37,816 bases of DNA from Candidatus Pacearchaeota archaeon. GTDB lineage: Archaea > Nanoarchaeota > Nanoarchaeia > Pacearchaeales > GW2011-AR1. Every line of letters starts with the position of its first letter. The first letter of the stretch is position 1. The notes under the pieces were generated by a model, which had not been told where the DNA came from, ran no database searches, and saw nothing but the letters and a program-made list of their open reading frames with translations. The position numbers were made by a program, and so were the translations under genes. Shown piece by piece: positions 7,022-13,204 of the stretch. The DNA is taken from positions 1 to 37,816 of the forward strand of contig JALOBN010000024.1 of assembly GCA_023228245.1 (NCBI GenBank), written 5' to 3'.

Positions 7022-7078
7022 TAGGTTCAGGACCTAGTTCCCGTCAAGGGAGTGCAGGTTCAAGTCCTGTCTTCGGCA
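7022..7078 (+). other. tRNA-Leu(CAG) 3' half: phage attachment core (attP or att)
   Basis: Reads as the 3' half of a leucine tRNA: anticodon loop TTCAGGA (anticodon CAG) with stem TAGG/CCTA, a long variable arm (TTCCC-GTCA-AGGGA), T-arm GCAGG-TTCAAGT-CCTGT, and acceptor strand CTTCGGC plus A. The 5' half is missing, and the base before the stem (G7021) cannot pair, so homology starts at about 7022. CCA is not encoded. A half-tRNA beside the integrase is the classic attP arrangement: on integration it rebuilds the host tRNA gene. Confidence 0.85.
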
Positions 7079-7105
7079 CTCGCAAAAACCTCTATAAAAT
7101 AAGGG

Positions 7106-7219
7106 GTTTTGACGGCGTGGAGTCTCGGCGTCGCAAGGCGTCGAGGGGTCGGATTCGGGGCATTCTCAAAGTGTGATGCTCGCCCTATTCCGGCCGTTTC
7201 AACCTCCACGCCGTTTTTT
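7106..7219 (+). ncRNA. Candidate structured RNA with closing stem and T-run terminator
   Basis: ACGGCGTGGAG at 7112-7122 pairs perfectly (11 bp) with CTCCACGCCGT at 7204-7214, enclosing about 81 nt, and a run of six T follows. A TATAAA at 7093-7098 would put a start near 7105. The -35 is poor, so the promoter is uncertain. No coding frame is convincing. It may be a terminator with a long loop or a small structured RNA. Confidence 0.4.
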
Positions 7220-7224
7220 CTTCG

Positions 7225-7252
7225 TTGACAAAAAAACGCTCTGCGATAGATT
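7225..7252 (+). promoter_or_regulatory. Promoter before hairpin array and integrase
   Basis: TTGACA (perfect -35) at 7225-7230, 16 nt, TAGATT at 7247-7252. It follows the T-run of the previous structure and would start an RNA near 7259 leading through the hairpins to the integrase. Confidence 0.55.
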
Positions 7253-7262
7253 TATTATCAGT

Positions 7263-7472
7263 GCTCGGCGAAGCGACCTTGAAACGTCGCCACCCGAGCG
7301 AAACGCCCTCCGATTCTGATCGTGAGGGAGACATCACATCCGCGGGTTGTGCGGATTTCACCTCTAGTATGAACTAGAGCGGGCTGGGACGCATTTCTGA
7401 TGGATCGCCTTTGCAAAAATGCGTGGTTTCTACTGGCTGACCGTAGAAACGCTGTCTACCATCGGGGTAGAC
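7263..7472 (+). ncRNA. Seven consecutive hairpins in the integrase leader
   Basis: Seven stems in 210 nt, perfect apart from one bulged base in (2): (1) GCTCGG 7263-7268/CCGAGC 7294-7299 with inner GCGAC/GTCGC; (2) CCCTCCGAT 7306-7314 pairing to 7319-7328 with one bulge; (3) ATCCGC 7338-7343/GCGGAT 7351-7356; (4) CTCTAGT 7362-7368/ACTAGAG 7373-7379; (5) ACGCATTT 7389-7396/AAATGCGT 7417-7424; (6) GTTTCTAC 7426-7433/GTAGAAAC 7443-7450; (7) GTCTACC 7454-7460/GGTAGAC 7466-7472. Such a run is not expected by chance. It could be a regulatory leader or a free RNA. Confidence 0.6.
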
Positions 7473-7493
7473 GTTCCCACTTGAGCCACAACC

Positions 7494-8372
7494 TTGATCT
7501 GTGCAACTCCAACTCTCATTCAGCTAGTCGATCTGTACTCGCGGCATCATCCCTCACTGGACAGTGCTTCACTCAAGCTGTACGGATACGCAGTTGGATC
7601 CCTCGAAAAGCACTACGGCTATTCTCTGCGGGCGTGCGACTTCTCGGAAGACTTGATTCTTCCCTGGCTGTCGGCTCGCCTCGCCCAGCGCTCTGCCAAG
7701 ACGGTGAAGCGAGAGCGCGGCGACCTGTTGACGCTCTGGCGCTTCGCATTCAAGCGTGGCCTATGTCGAGAGTCGCCATTCGATATTCCCGCAGTCAAGG
7801 TTCCCATGCGGACGCCCAACAGTTGGACGCCAGGCGAGTATGCGATGATCGTCGATTCGTGCCGCAAGCTGACCGGAACGGTGAAGGGGACGGCGATCCC
7901 ACGTTCCCTCTGGTGGCACACGATTACCACGTTTCTCTACTGGGTCGGCTGTCGTATCGGAGCGGCCGTGGCAATCGAGCCATCCGACGTGAATCTATCG
8001 CGGCGAACAGTGCGGTTACGATCCGACGCGGCGAAGACGGACTTCGAGCAGGTATTGGCTCTGCATCCAATGGCGTGTCAGTCCATCGAGGAAATGATGG
8101 CATTTCGGCAACCGCACGTGTGGCCAACCGGCGTATCTCATCGAAGGCTGTGGGAGCAATACAAGGTGATCTTGACATCCGCCGGCCTACCCCACGATCG
8201 CTCTTGCATGTTTCAACGGACACGGCGAACCACGTATACCCTATGCGTGAAGTTCGGGTCAAAAGAACTGGCATCGAAGCAACTGGGCCACAAGACGGAC
8301 ATGAGCCGGTTTTACCTCGACACAACGCAGCTTGGCCAACAATCAGCCGCCGACGTGATGCCCTCCTTTTGA
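7494..8372 (+). CDS. int: Tyrosine recombinase/integrase
   Basis: A 292-aa phage-type integrase. It opens with a SAM-like N-terminal domain (LYSRHHPSLDSASLKLYGYAVGSLEKHYG). The catalytic set is visible: Arg154 in GCRIGAAVAI, Lys181 (AKTDF), Arg244 in QRTRRTTY, His266 in LGH, and the nucleophile Tyr274 (RFYLD). The usual His of the HxxR box is Gln241 here, a substitution seen in some family members. The start is a TTG at 7494 without a clear ribosome site. Next to the tRNA-Leu half-site, its role in integration into tRNA-Leu is well supported. The 560-aa open frame over this gene is a shadow. Confidence 0.9.
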   Translation: MICATPTLIQLVDLYSRHHPSLDSASLKLYGYAVGSLEKHYGYSLRACDFSEDLILPWLSARLAQRSAKTVKRERGDLLTLWRFAFKRGLCRESPFDIPAVKVPMRTPNSWTPGEYAMIVDSCRKLTGTVKGTAIPRSLWWHTITTFLYWVGCRIGAAVAIEPSDVNLSRRTVRLRSDAAKTDFEQVLALHPMACQSIEEMMAFRQPHVWPTGVSHRRLWEQYKVILTSAGLPHDRSCMFQRTRRTTYTLCVKFGSKELASKQLGHKTDMSRFYLDTTQLGQQSAADVMPSF

Positions 8373-8376
8373 TCTT

Positions 8377-8455
8377 CGCCCACGGCGGTCCTCTATTGGG
8401 TGTGATGTCCCAGCAGGCGCCTCCAGCGCCGTCTGCGATCGCCGTGGGCGTTTTT
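8377..8455 (+). terminator. Terminator of the integrase gene
   Basis: CGCCCACGGCG at 8377-8387 pairs with CGCCGTGGGCG at 8440-8450 (11 bp, perfect), followed directly by TTTTT. Inside, GGCGC-CTCCA-GCGCC forms a second hairpin. The loop is long (52 nt), so it might be a small structured RNA as well. Confidence 0.6.
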
Positions 8456-8720
8456 CTGATTCACTTTACCCCCATGCCAAGCCGGGTGACACTGACGTTG
8501 GGCGTGGCGGTTTTCCCTACGCTGATACCGGACCTAACGCCGGAAACCGTTGGTGGTCATGTCGTGCGAGCCCATAAATTCGGGCGGAGACATCGGCAGT
8601 TCGCAAACGCGGATCTAGCTGCTGTGCGCACAACCAGTAGAAAGCGTGCGCAAATCAGCCAATCCCTGATGGTATCGCAACAGGGGGTATCAGCGTTTTC
8701 ACATTTCCAAGGAGACGGGG
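8456..8720. other. Non-coding region before the zinc-ribbon gene
   Basis: No gene seen. It has weak inverted repeats (CGGTTTTCC/GGAAACCG; GCCC-ATAAATTC-GGGC) and the pair GGTATC/GGTATC near 8670-8695. It probably carries the promoter of the downstream block, but I see no clear consensus. Confidence 0.4.
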
Positions 8721-8876
8721 ATGATTCTTCACTGTGTATGCCAACACTCGTATCAGGACAGGACATACGGTTCTGGACGGCGCGTCCACAATTACGTTCC
8801 TCCGAAATCAAAGGACGATCCTGGAGCATATCGCTGCTCGGTCTGCAAGCGAGAACGCGACAAGAAGGACCGATAG
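8721..8876 (+). CDS. Small zinc-ribbon phage protein
   Basis: A 51-aa protein with a strong ribosome site (AAGGAGACGGGG) before the ATG. It begins with MILHCVCQHSYQDRTYG and then has GRRVHN and, at the end, CSVCKRERDKKDR. The order CxCxHxYQDxxYG, RVHN, CxVC is a common short phage zinc-ribbon family of unknown function. It lies just upstream of the Cas12-like gene and its structured leader, so the two may be transcribed together. Confidence 0.75.
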   Translation: MILHCVCQHSYQDRTYGSGRRVHNYVPPKSKDDPGAYRCSVCKRERDKKDR

Positions 8877-8878
8877 TT

Positions 8879-9153
8879 CTCCCTAACGGGAGCTTGGACG
8901 GCCCAGTGCCGTCAGTGCGGCGGCGACAAGAGACAATCTTGCACCACGTTGCATACGGGCTTGTGGTCAGCCTCTTCAAAAGCACCGTCATGGAGGTCAA
9001 TGGCCGTGAGAGACGGCCCGCCGCATTTTCTTCCCTGCGTTCCACGTCTTCACAACGAGGTGTGCATGCGCAACGTAACTGAAACACCGAAAGGTGACGG
9101 CCGACTGCACGGCCGAACGGCGAGAAGTACCGCGAAGTACGGCAACGCTCGCC
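8879..9153 (+). ncRNA. Candidate structured RNA ahead of the Cas12-like gene
   Basis: Perfect hairpins are scattered over 275 nt: CTCCC-TAAC-GGGAG (8879-8892), GACGGC/GCCGTC (8897-8913), GGCCGT/ACGGCC (9002-9018), CACC-GAAA-GGTG (9085-9096, a GNRA loop), GGCCG/CGGCC (9099-9114), and GGCGAG/CTCGCC (9119-9153). The frame of the next gene is open here but looks non-coding. Cas12 systems can use tracrRNA-like or scoutRNA molecules near the cas gene; I saw no convincing anti-repeat, so that role is only a candidate. Confidence 0.45.
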
Positions 9154-9179
9154 GACACCCCGAGGGAGTCCCCGTCAGC

Positions 9180-10469
9180 ATGGATCAAACTGTGCTGGCG
9201 GGGAAACCCGCTAAGAAATTGCTGACGGTCTGCCGATGTCAAATCATCGACATGCCGAAGGAATTGCGGTGCAAGTTCTTTGAGATCGGGCGGATGGTGC
9301 AGGAAGCGACTAATCTGTTTTGGATGAGATGGATCGCCGATGCGATGTCAAGGAACAAACATACTGACTTGCGAATATTTTTGGAGTTGTATGCGCGATG
9401 GAAGACCGGCTGCAAGCAAGGCGACAAACCAAAACTTGAGTTTAACGCGATTGACGCCGAGTTTGTGCGCAACGCATCGCAGTGGTGCGCTGAAGCATAT
9501 CCATATTTGCATTCGCGTTGTCGCGCTTTACTGCTGAATAGCGCTGCAAAACGCCTCATGCAACTACCAAGCCATACGAGGTCGTCTCTGAAACTCTGGC
9601 AGGCCGTGCTGCTAGGCGCGGAACGCCCGTGCTGCTCGGACGAAAGTTTGCCGATCCCGTTCGACGGACAGAACGGAACCCTGACCGGAGACGAATCGTC
9701 GATCACGTTGACGGTTCGCGTAGATCGCTTTGAGGTAACTGGCAAGATCAACGGCGCGTCAACTCCTGATTCGATGCGCCTTGAGCTACCGTGTAACGAT
9801 AAGTTCCGTCGGCTCTTACTTGAGGCCGTGCGCGAACAACGAAAATGGGCGGGTAGTCAAATCGTATACCAAACTTCGCGGCGGCGCTGGTACGCGATGA
9901 TCGCCGTGGAGTTAGATGCGAACCCAGCCCTACCAACAAGTCCGACCAAATCCGCTATGCTCTCCGCTCCGAAGGAGAAATGTTGTTGGCGGCTTCGCTT
10001 TAATGACGGAAGCACAGTGGAAATAGGTTCCGGGAGGCGAATTGAACACTTGCGTCGTCGTCTGGCGACGGAAAAGGCGGTTCGTCGTGCCGATCCATTT
10101 CAAGCGCCAAGTTGTTGCGGGCACGGGCGCAAACGCCTATTGCGCGGAATGAGACGTCTGACGGGTCGCTGGGGTCGCGTGACGAAGACGCTGAATCAGC
10201 AGGCGGTCGCGCGGATCGTGAAAGAATTGGTGAGCCATAAGTGCGATGCCCTCGACTACGTGTTAGCCGGCAGCGATTGCCTACTAAACAGCGTTGGTAA
10301 GGAATTTGGTCCGACATGGCCTCTGTATCAGATTCGAGAAAATCTGACGCGAAAGTGTGCAGAACAGGGGATCGTATTGCGAATTTTTGAGAATGAAAGC
10401 GATGTAAGCGTTGCTACCGATTGCAGTTCGGATGTTTGCGATGTATCGATTGGCGAAATCGCGGGGTGA
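9180..10469 (+). CDS. Compact Cas12/TnpB-like protein with degraded RuvC domain
   Basis: A 429-aa protein, like TnpB and Cas12f/m in length. Residues 15-52 (LLTVCRCQIIDMPKELR...EATNLFW) match the N-terminal segment of OrfB/TnpB. SSITLTVRVDRFEVTGKI and RKWAGSQIVYQTSRRRWYAMIAVEL (173-244) match the WED part, ending in the usual RRWY signature. Where RuvC-I should have GxDxG (about 262-277) it has KEKCCWRLRFNDG, with no Asp at the expected place. The RuvC-II Glu is Ala363 (YVLAGSD), and the protein stops after a Cys pair (CSSDVC), before RuvC-III. The stop codon lies in the first CRISPR repeat. Start 9180 has GAGGGAG upstream; ATG 9066 and 8949 are alternatives. It probably binds DNA through an RNA guide without cutting it. 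Confidence 0.7.
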   Translation: MDQTVLAGKPAKKLLTVCRCQIIDMPKELRCKFFEIGRMVQEATNLFWMRWIADAMSRNKHTDLRIFLELYARWKTGCKQGDKPKLEFNAIDAEFVRNASQWCAEAYPYLHSRCRALLLNSAAKRLMQLPSHTRSSLKLWQAVLLGAERPCCSDESLPIPFDGQNGTLTGDESSITLTVRVDRFEVTGKINGASTPDSMRLELPCNDKFRRLLLEAVREQRKWAGSQIVYQTSRRRWYAMIAVELDANPALPTSPTKSAMLSAPKEKCCWRLRFNDGSTVEIGSGRRIEHLRRRLATEKAVRRADPFQAPSCCGHGRKRLLRGMRRLTGRWGRVTKTLNQQAVARIVKELVSHKCDALDYVLAGSDCLLNSVGKEFGPTWPLYQIRENLTRKCAEQGIVLRIFENESDVSVATDCSSDVCDVSIGEIAG

Positions 10470-10731
10470 TGCAGGGGTAACCGATGCCGTGCCACACGCT
10501 TACCGGATGTATCGATTGGCGAAATCGCGGGGTGATGCAGGTAGCATGTCCCCACTCATCGCTCACAGACTCGATGTATCGATTGGCGAAATCGCGGGGT
10601 GATGCAGGTGTTGCCGTTACCGGCGACATCGACACTACGATGTATCGATTGGCGAAATCGCGGGGTGATGCAGGTTCCAGCGTGATGCCGATGCAATCGG
10701 TGTCGATGTATCGATTGGCAAAATCGCGGGG
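10440..10731 (+). CRISPR. Mini CRISPR array, 4 spacers
   Basis: Four identical 36-nt repeats start at 10440, 10506, 10573 and 10639. A fifth at 10705 keeps 27 nt with one change (G to A) and then degenerates. The repeat begins GATGTATCGATTGGCG and ends GGGGTGATGCAGG. Inside, CGATT-GGCGA-AATCG is a perfect 5-bp hairpin. Spacers: 10476-10505 (30), 10542-10572 (31), 10609-10638 (30), 10675-10704 (30), all different. The terminal degenerate repeat marks the distal end, so the array reads in the same direction as the cas-like gene. Repeat and spacer sizes suit type V. No Cas1/Cas2 is present. Confidence 0.88.
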
Positions 10732-10847
10732 ACAGTACGGCCGAAAGGCTGGATCGCCGGAACGGCAGGGCAGCGGACCTTGGCCTAGTACGGCGACCCT
10801 GTTGCGAGCAATGCGCACCCGCTCCACCAAACGATTATGAGGTTGTC
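10732..10847. other. Non-coding segment after the array
   Basis: No gene is supported. It has GGCC-GAAA-GGCT at 10738-10749 (GNRA loop), and AGTACGGC occurs twice (about 10733 and 10790); the same word occurs at 9136 in the structured leader. It may carry array terminator or scaffold RNA elements. Confidence 0.35.
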
Positions 10848-10925
10848 ATGGTGCGAATTGTGATTGGACTGATCCTAGCCGTCGCGTGCTTCGCGGTGGC
10901 GGCGTACACATTATGGCCGAGGTGA
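10848..10925 (+). CDS. Small membrane peptide
   Basis: A 25-aa peptide (MVRIVIGLILAVACFAVAAYTLWPR), one predicted membrane helix, with GAGG upstream of the ATG. Its stop is close to the next gene. Such tiny membrane peptides are common at the start of phage early blocks; the function is unknown. Confidence 0.45.
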   Translation: MVRIVIGLILAVACFAVAAYTLWPR

Positions 10926-10929
10926 CGTG

Positions 10930-11217
10930 ATGAGCGACGTGAAACGAGACTATGGTGGACCTGCGTTTCCTCTGAGTGCCCATCCTTCCCACTGGAATGG
11001 TGCCGCCGAGTGCGTAAATGTAGGTATGTCGCTTCGTGACTACTTTGCAGCCACAGCATTACCTAGTGCGATTCAGCAGGCGACCACCCTGGTTGCGTCT
11101 GACCCTATATTGTCGAAGGCGGCTGACAGCGACCAGGGCAGAGCGGTATTGCTTCGGCAAATATCAATGATGGCCTATTCACTCGCCGATGCCATGCTAG
11201 ACGAAAGGGCCAAGTGA
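10930..11217 (+). CDS. Conserved phage protein, unknown function
   Basis: A 95-aa protein from ATG 10930. It has the marks of a common phage family: YGGPAFPLSAH near the N-terminus, then GMSLRDYFAATALPSAI and the C-terminal SLADAMLDERAK. The family is widespread in siphophages but its role is unknown. GAGGTGAC precedes the start. An upstream GTG at 10927 is an alternative. Confidence 0.75.
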   Translation: MSDVKRDYGGPAFPLSAHPSHWNGAAECVNVGMSLRDYFAATALPSAIQQATTLVASDPILSKAADSDQGRAVLLRQISMMAYSLADAMLDERAK

Positions 11218-11297
11218 TGGCCACAAAGGAAGAGCGCGAAGCTGCAGAGAAGAGGCAGAGAAGAGGCTTGCTGCCGACGTGGGCATTGAAGAAGTAG
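11217..11297 (+). CDS. Tiny basic peptide
   Basis: A 26-aa frame (MATKEEREAAEKRQRRGLLP...), whose ATG overlaps the preceding stop (TGATG). Basic, helical. It may be a real small gene or chance coding; the coupling is the only support. Confidence 0.3.
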   Translation: MATKEEREAAEKRQRRGLLPTWALKK

Positions 11298-11332
11298 GAC
11301 GCCGACGCAAGACGCCGAGGCGAAGGAGCGGC

Positions 11333-11392
11333 ATGAGCCGCATAACCAGGACGTATAACAACACGCCGCTGCGGTGGAACCAACGCGGCTAA
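11333..11392 (+). CDS. Tiny peptide
   Basis: A 19-aa frame (MSRITRTYNNTPLRWNQRG) with GGAG before the ATG. Too short to judge; offered because it fills an otherwise empty gap and has a ribosome site. Confidence 0.3.
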   Translation: MSRITRTYNNTPLRWNQRG

Positions 11393-11404
11393 CAAGGAGT
11401 AAAC

Positions 11405-11923
11405 ATGAGCCTAAAAGAGCGAATGCGGGAAGTAGCGGCAGTATCGGACGCCATCGCGGCCATGCCAGAGCTACAGAGGCCAGAGTCCGACGAAGAGGTC
11501 GAGAAGATGGCGAGGAAACTACTTGATGACGCCTACCACAAAAAGCACTTCATGGGCATTCTAACCATCATTGATGCCACAATCACCGCCCTTCTTCCCA
11601 TGCTCCGCGTTCCGGCGGAAGATCGACTGACGAAGCTACAGCGGCTTGTCGGCGAGGTCGAGCGTTCCGTCGATCCGGCGTGCTTTCTTGAGGTGTGTAG
11701 CGATCACGTCTGCCTATGGAACGACGATACAAATTCGCAGCTTACGGTTTGGGATTGCAGTAGTGATCCTATCGCCTACGTCGAATCCTACCTTGCCAGC
11801 ATCAAGCCCATCACGGCGACAGAAGCACGCGATGCGTTCGACAGGATTAACGTACCCAGCAGTGAGCATGAGACGCTTCTGAGGCGATACCTGCAACAGC
11901 AAGCGGCCCAGGAAACCAAGTAA
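11405..11923 (+). CDS. Hypothetical phage protein
   Basis: A 172-aa protein with a good ribosome site (AAGGAGTAAAC) before the ATG. It is mostly helical at the N-terminus (SDEEVEKMARKLLDDAYHKKHFMGILTIIDATITALLPMLR), then has a Cys/Trp-containing beta segment (ACFLEVCSDHVCLWNDDTNSQLTVWDCSSD) and a helical C-terminus. No family is recognised. Confidence 0.6.
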   Translation: MSLKERMREVAAVSDAIAAMPELQRPESDEEVEKMARKLLDDAYHKKHFMGILTIIDATITALLPMLRVPAEDRLTKLQRLVGEVERSVDPACFLEVCSDHVCLWNDDTNSQLTVWDCSSDPIAYVESYLASIKPITATEARDAFDRINVPSSEHETLLRRYLQQQAAQETK

Positions 11924-11949
11924 CACTAACCATTCACGGAGGATATGCA

Positions 11950-12183
11950 ATGCTTTGCTTATCGAGACGCGAGGGAGAGAAGGTAGTTATCGATGGCCCA
12001 TGTACGATCACGGTCTGCGAGATTCGCGGCGGCAAGGCCGTTAGGCTTGGGATCGATGCTGGCAAATCTGTCAGAATCATCCGCCCGGACGCCAAGGATA
12101 AGTCGCCACGCTACATCGGCGACGCTTCACATTACGCCGAGGCGGAACTAATGCAATACGAGCGTGGCAGAGTAGGAATCTAA
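11950..12183 (+). CDS. csrA: CsrA-like RNA-binding regulator
   Basis: A 77-aa protein. MLCLSRREGEKVVIDGPCTITVCEIRGGKAVRLGIDAGKSVRIIRPDA matches the CsrA/RsmA beta-fold: MLVLSRKxGE at the start, I-x-I-x-V-x-E-I-x-G, then VRLGIxAxKxVxIxR. The residue Arg44 of E. coli CsrA corresponds to R in IIRP. CsrA binds GGA motifs in mRNA leaders and controls translation. Phage copies are known in some groups. Here it may change host or phage mRNA use. A C-terminal extension of about 25 residues is unusual. Confidence 0.85.
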   Translation: MLCLSRREGEKVVIDGPCTITVCEIRGGKAVRLGIDAGKSVRIIRPDAKDKSPRYIGDASHYAEAELMQYERGRVGI

Positions 12184-12198
12184 CGCTAGGAGGGTGCT

Positions 12199-12846
12199 AT
12201 GGGAACTGAACTATCTCCGCTGTCGAACGTCGAGGCCAGCGACTTGGCGCGATGCGAGAAGACGATTGAAAAGGGAATCGGAACGTTTCAAGCCACTGGA
12301 CACGCATTGATCGAGGTGCGGGACAAAAAGCTCTTCCGCCGCGACTATGCGACATTTCCAGAATACCTCGCTCAGCGCTGGCCTCTCATCAGCGGAGGAC
12401 GTGCGCGGCAACTGATAGCTTCGGTCAAAAACACGGAAAGTGTTACAAATGTAACAATTCCAAACGAGGCGGTAGCCCGCGAACTGGGAAAAGTGCCAAA
12501 AGACCGACAACAGGCCGTGGCTGATTGGGCCACAGAGAAGGCTGATGGGAAGCCGCTGACGGCTGCTGCGATCAAGCAAGCCACCGTCGAGGTATTGGAG
12601 GCCGAGCCAGAAGACGAGCCAGAAGACTCCCCCATAGACGCCGACGCCTACGATGGCGATACCGACGTACCGCCGCCGGTAGAGCACGTCAACCGCCCTC
12701 CTAATCCCGTAGCTGACAACAGCACGTCGGCCCTTACGGAGCTTCTTGCCTTTCTCCGCACGCTGGCCAAGCGACATGGCCTGAGCGACATTGGCGTGAT
12801 TTCCCTACTCGACAACGCGATAGCAGCCAAACGAGGTGACACATGA
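12199..12846 (+). CDS. Phage early protein of the 'gestation/plating' helical type, possible DNA-binding
   Basis: A 215-aa protein with TAGGAGGGTGC before the ATG. LARCEKTIEKGIGTFQATGHALIEVRDKKLFRRDYATFPEYLAQRWPLISGGRARQLI is a block known from many phage and plasmid proteins, in which a helical unit precedes a DNA-binding-like part. The middle is acidic (EAEPEDEPEDSPIDADAYDGDTD) and linker-like; the C-terminus is helical. DNA binding or replication/partition support is inferred. Confidence 0.65.
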   Translation: MGTELSPLSNVEASDLARCEKTIEKGIGTFQATGHALIEVRDKKLFRRDYATFPEYLAQRWPLISGGRARQLIASVKNTESVTNVTIPNEAVARELGKVPKDRQQAVADWATEKADGKPLTAAAIKQATVEVLEAEPEDEPEDSPIDADAYDGDTDVPPPVEHVNRPPNPVADNSTSALTELLAFLRTLAKRHGLSDIGVISLLDNAIAAKRGDT

Positions 12847-13091
12847 TCCCAACAGCCCGCCAGTCAACTTGTGAGCCTAGCAGACGGATACCGGTGGTCG
12901 ATGACGTTCCGACAATTGGAATGACTCCGCTGGAACAGGTTCGACTTCTTATCGTCGACGTGCAACTAAACAACGACCGGCTGGAAGATGGCATTCCGCA
13001 ACAGAATCCTGGGCGGTGGCTATTGCGAACTAATCAGGAAAAGCTGACTCAGGCTCTTGCTATCCTGCGGTGGCAGAAGGTGAAGGCGTAG
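12843..13091 (+). CDS. Small helical protein, unknown function
   Basis: An 82-aa protein starting with an ATGA overlap to the previous gene. The C-terminal helix (EQVRLLIVDVQLNNDRLEDGI...EKLTQALAILRWQKVKA) looks amphipathic. No family is recognised; the coupling supports it. Confidence 0.55.
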   Translation: MIPTARQSTCEPSRRIPVVDDVPTIGMTPLEQVRLLIVDVQLNNDRLEDGIPQQNPGRWLLRTNQEKLTQALAILRWQKVKA

Positions 13092-13093
13092 GT

Positions 13094-13204
13094 ATGTCAG
13101 GCATCGTCGGAATCAGTGCATACGACTACTGGAAGCTCTCCTCGCCGCCTGACGACGAGCCTGACGACGACGAAGAACCAGACGAAATGGAAGATGATGA
13201 TTGA
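13094..13204 (+). CDS. Small acidic protein
   Basis: A 36-aa peptide (MSGIVGISAYDYWKLSS...) whose C-terminus is a run of Asp/Glu (PDDEPDDDEEPDEMEDDD). It overlaps the next gene out of frame by 11 bp. Small acidic tails of this sort occur in phage accessory peptides. Real or not, the frame is open and near two coupled genes. Confidence 0.4.
   Translation: MSGIVGISAYDYWKLSSPPDDEPDDDEEPDEMEDDD

Noticed and set aside
6960..7083. Complete tRNA-Leu gene
   Set aside because: The 5' acceptor strand, D-arm and first base pair of the anticodon stem are missing.
7400..9082. Open frame of 560 aa on the plus strand
   Set aside because: It runs out of frame through the integrase, the hairpins and the 51-aa zinc gene; Arg/Ser-rich, no ribosome site or domain.
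9066..9179. Earlier start (ATG 9066 or 8949) for the Cas12-like protein
   Set aside because: The added segment covers several perfect hairpins, and lies before the conserved N-terminal block; not fully excluded.
9180..10469. IS605-type transposon TnpB with a transposase
   Set aside because: No tnpA, no transposon ends seen, and the gene runs into a CRISPR array.
10440..10731. Repeats as replication iterons
   Set aside because: The 36-nt repeat with 30-31-nt unique spacers and a degraded terminal repeat is CRISPR-like; iterons are shorter and closely packed. Still worth a check.
10411..10840. Frames with repeated MYRLAKSRGDAG units
   Set aside because: These come from reading the CRISPR repeats; the DNA repeats are exact while unit spacing is non-coding and one 67-bp unit breaks the frame.
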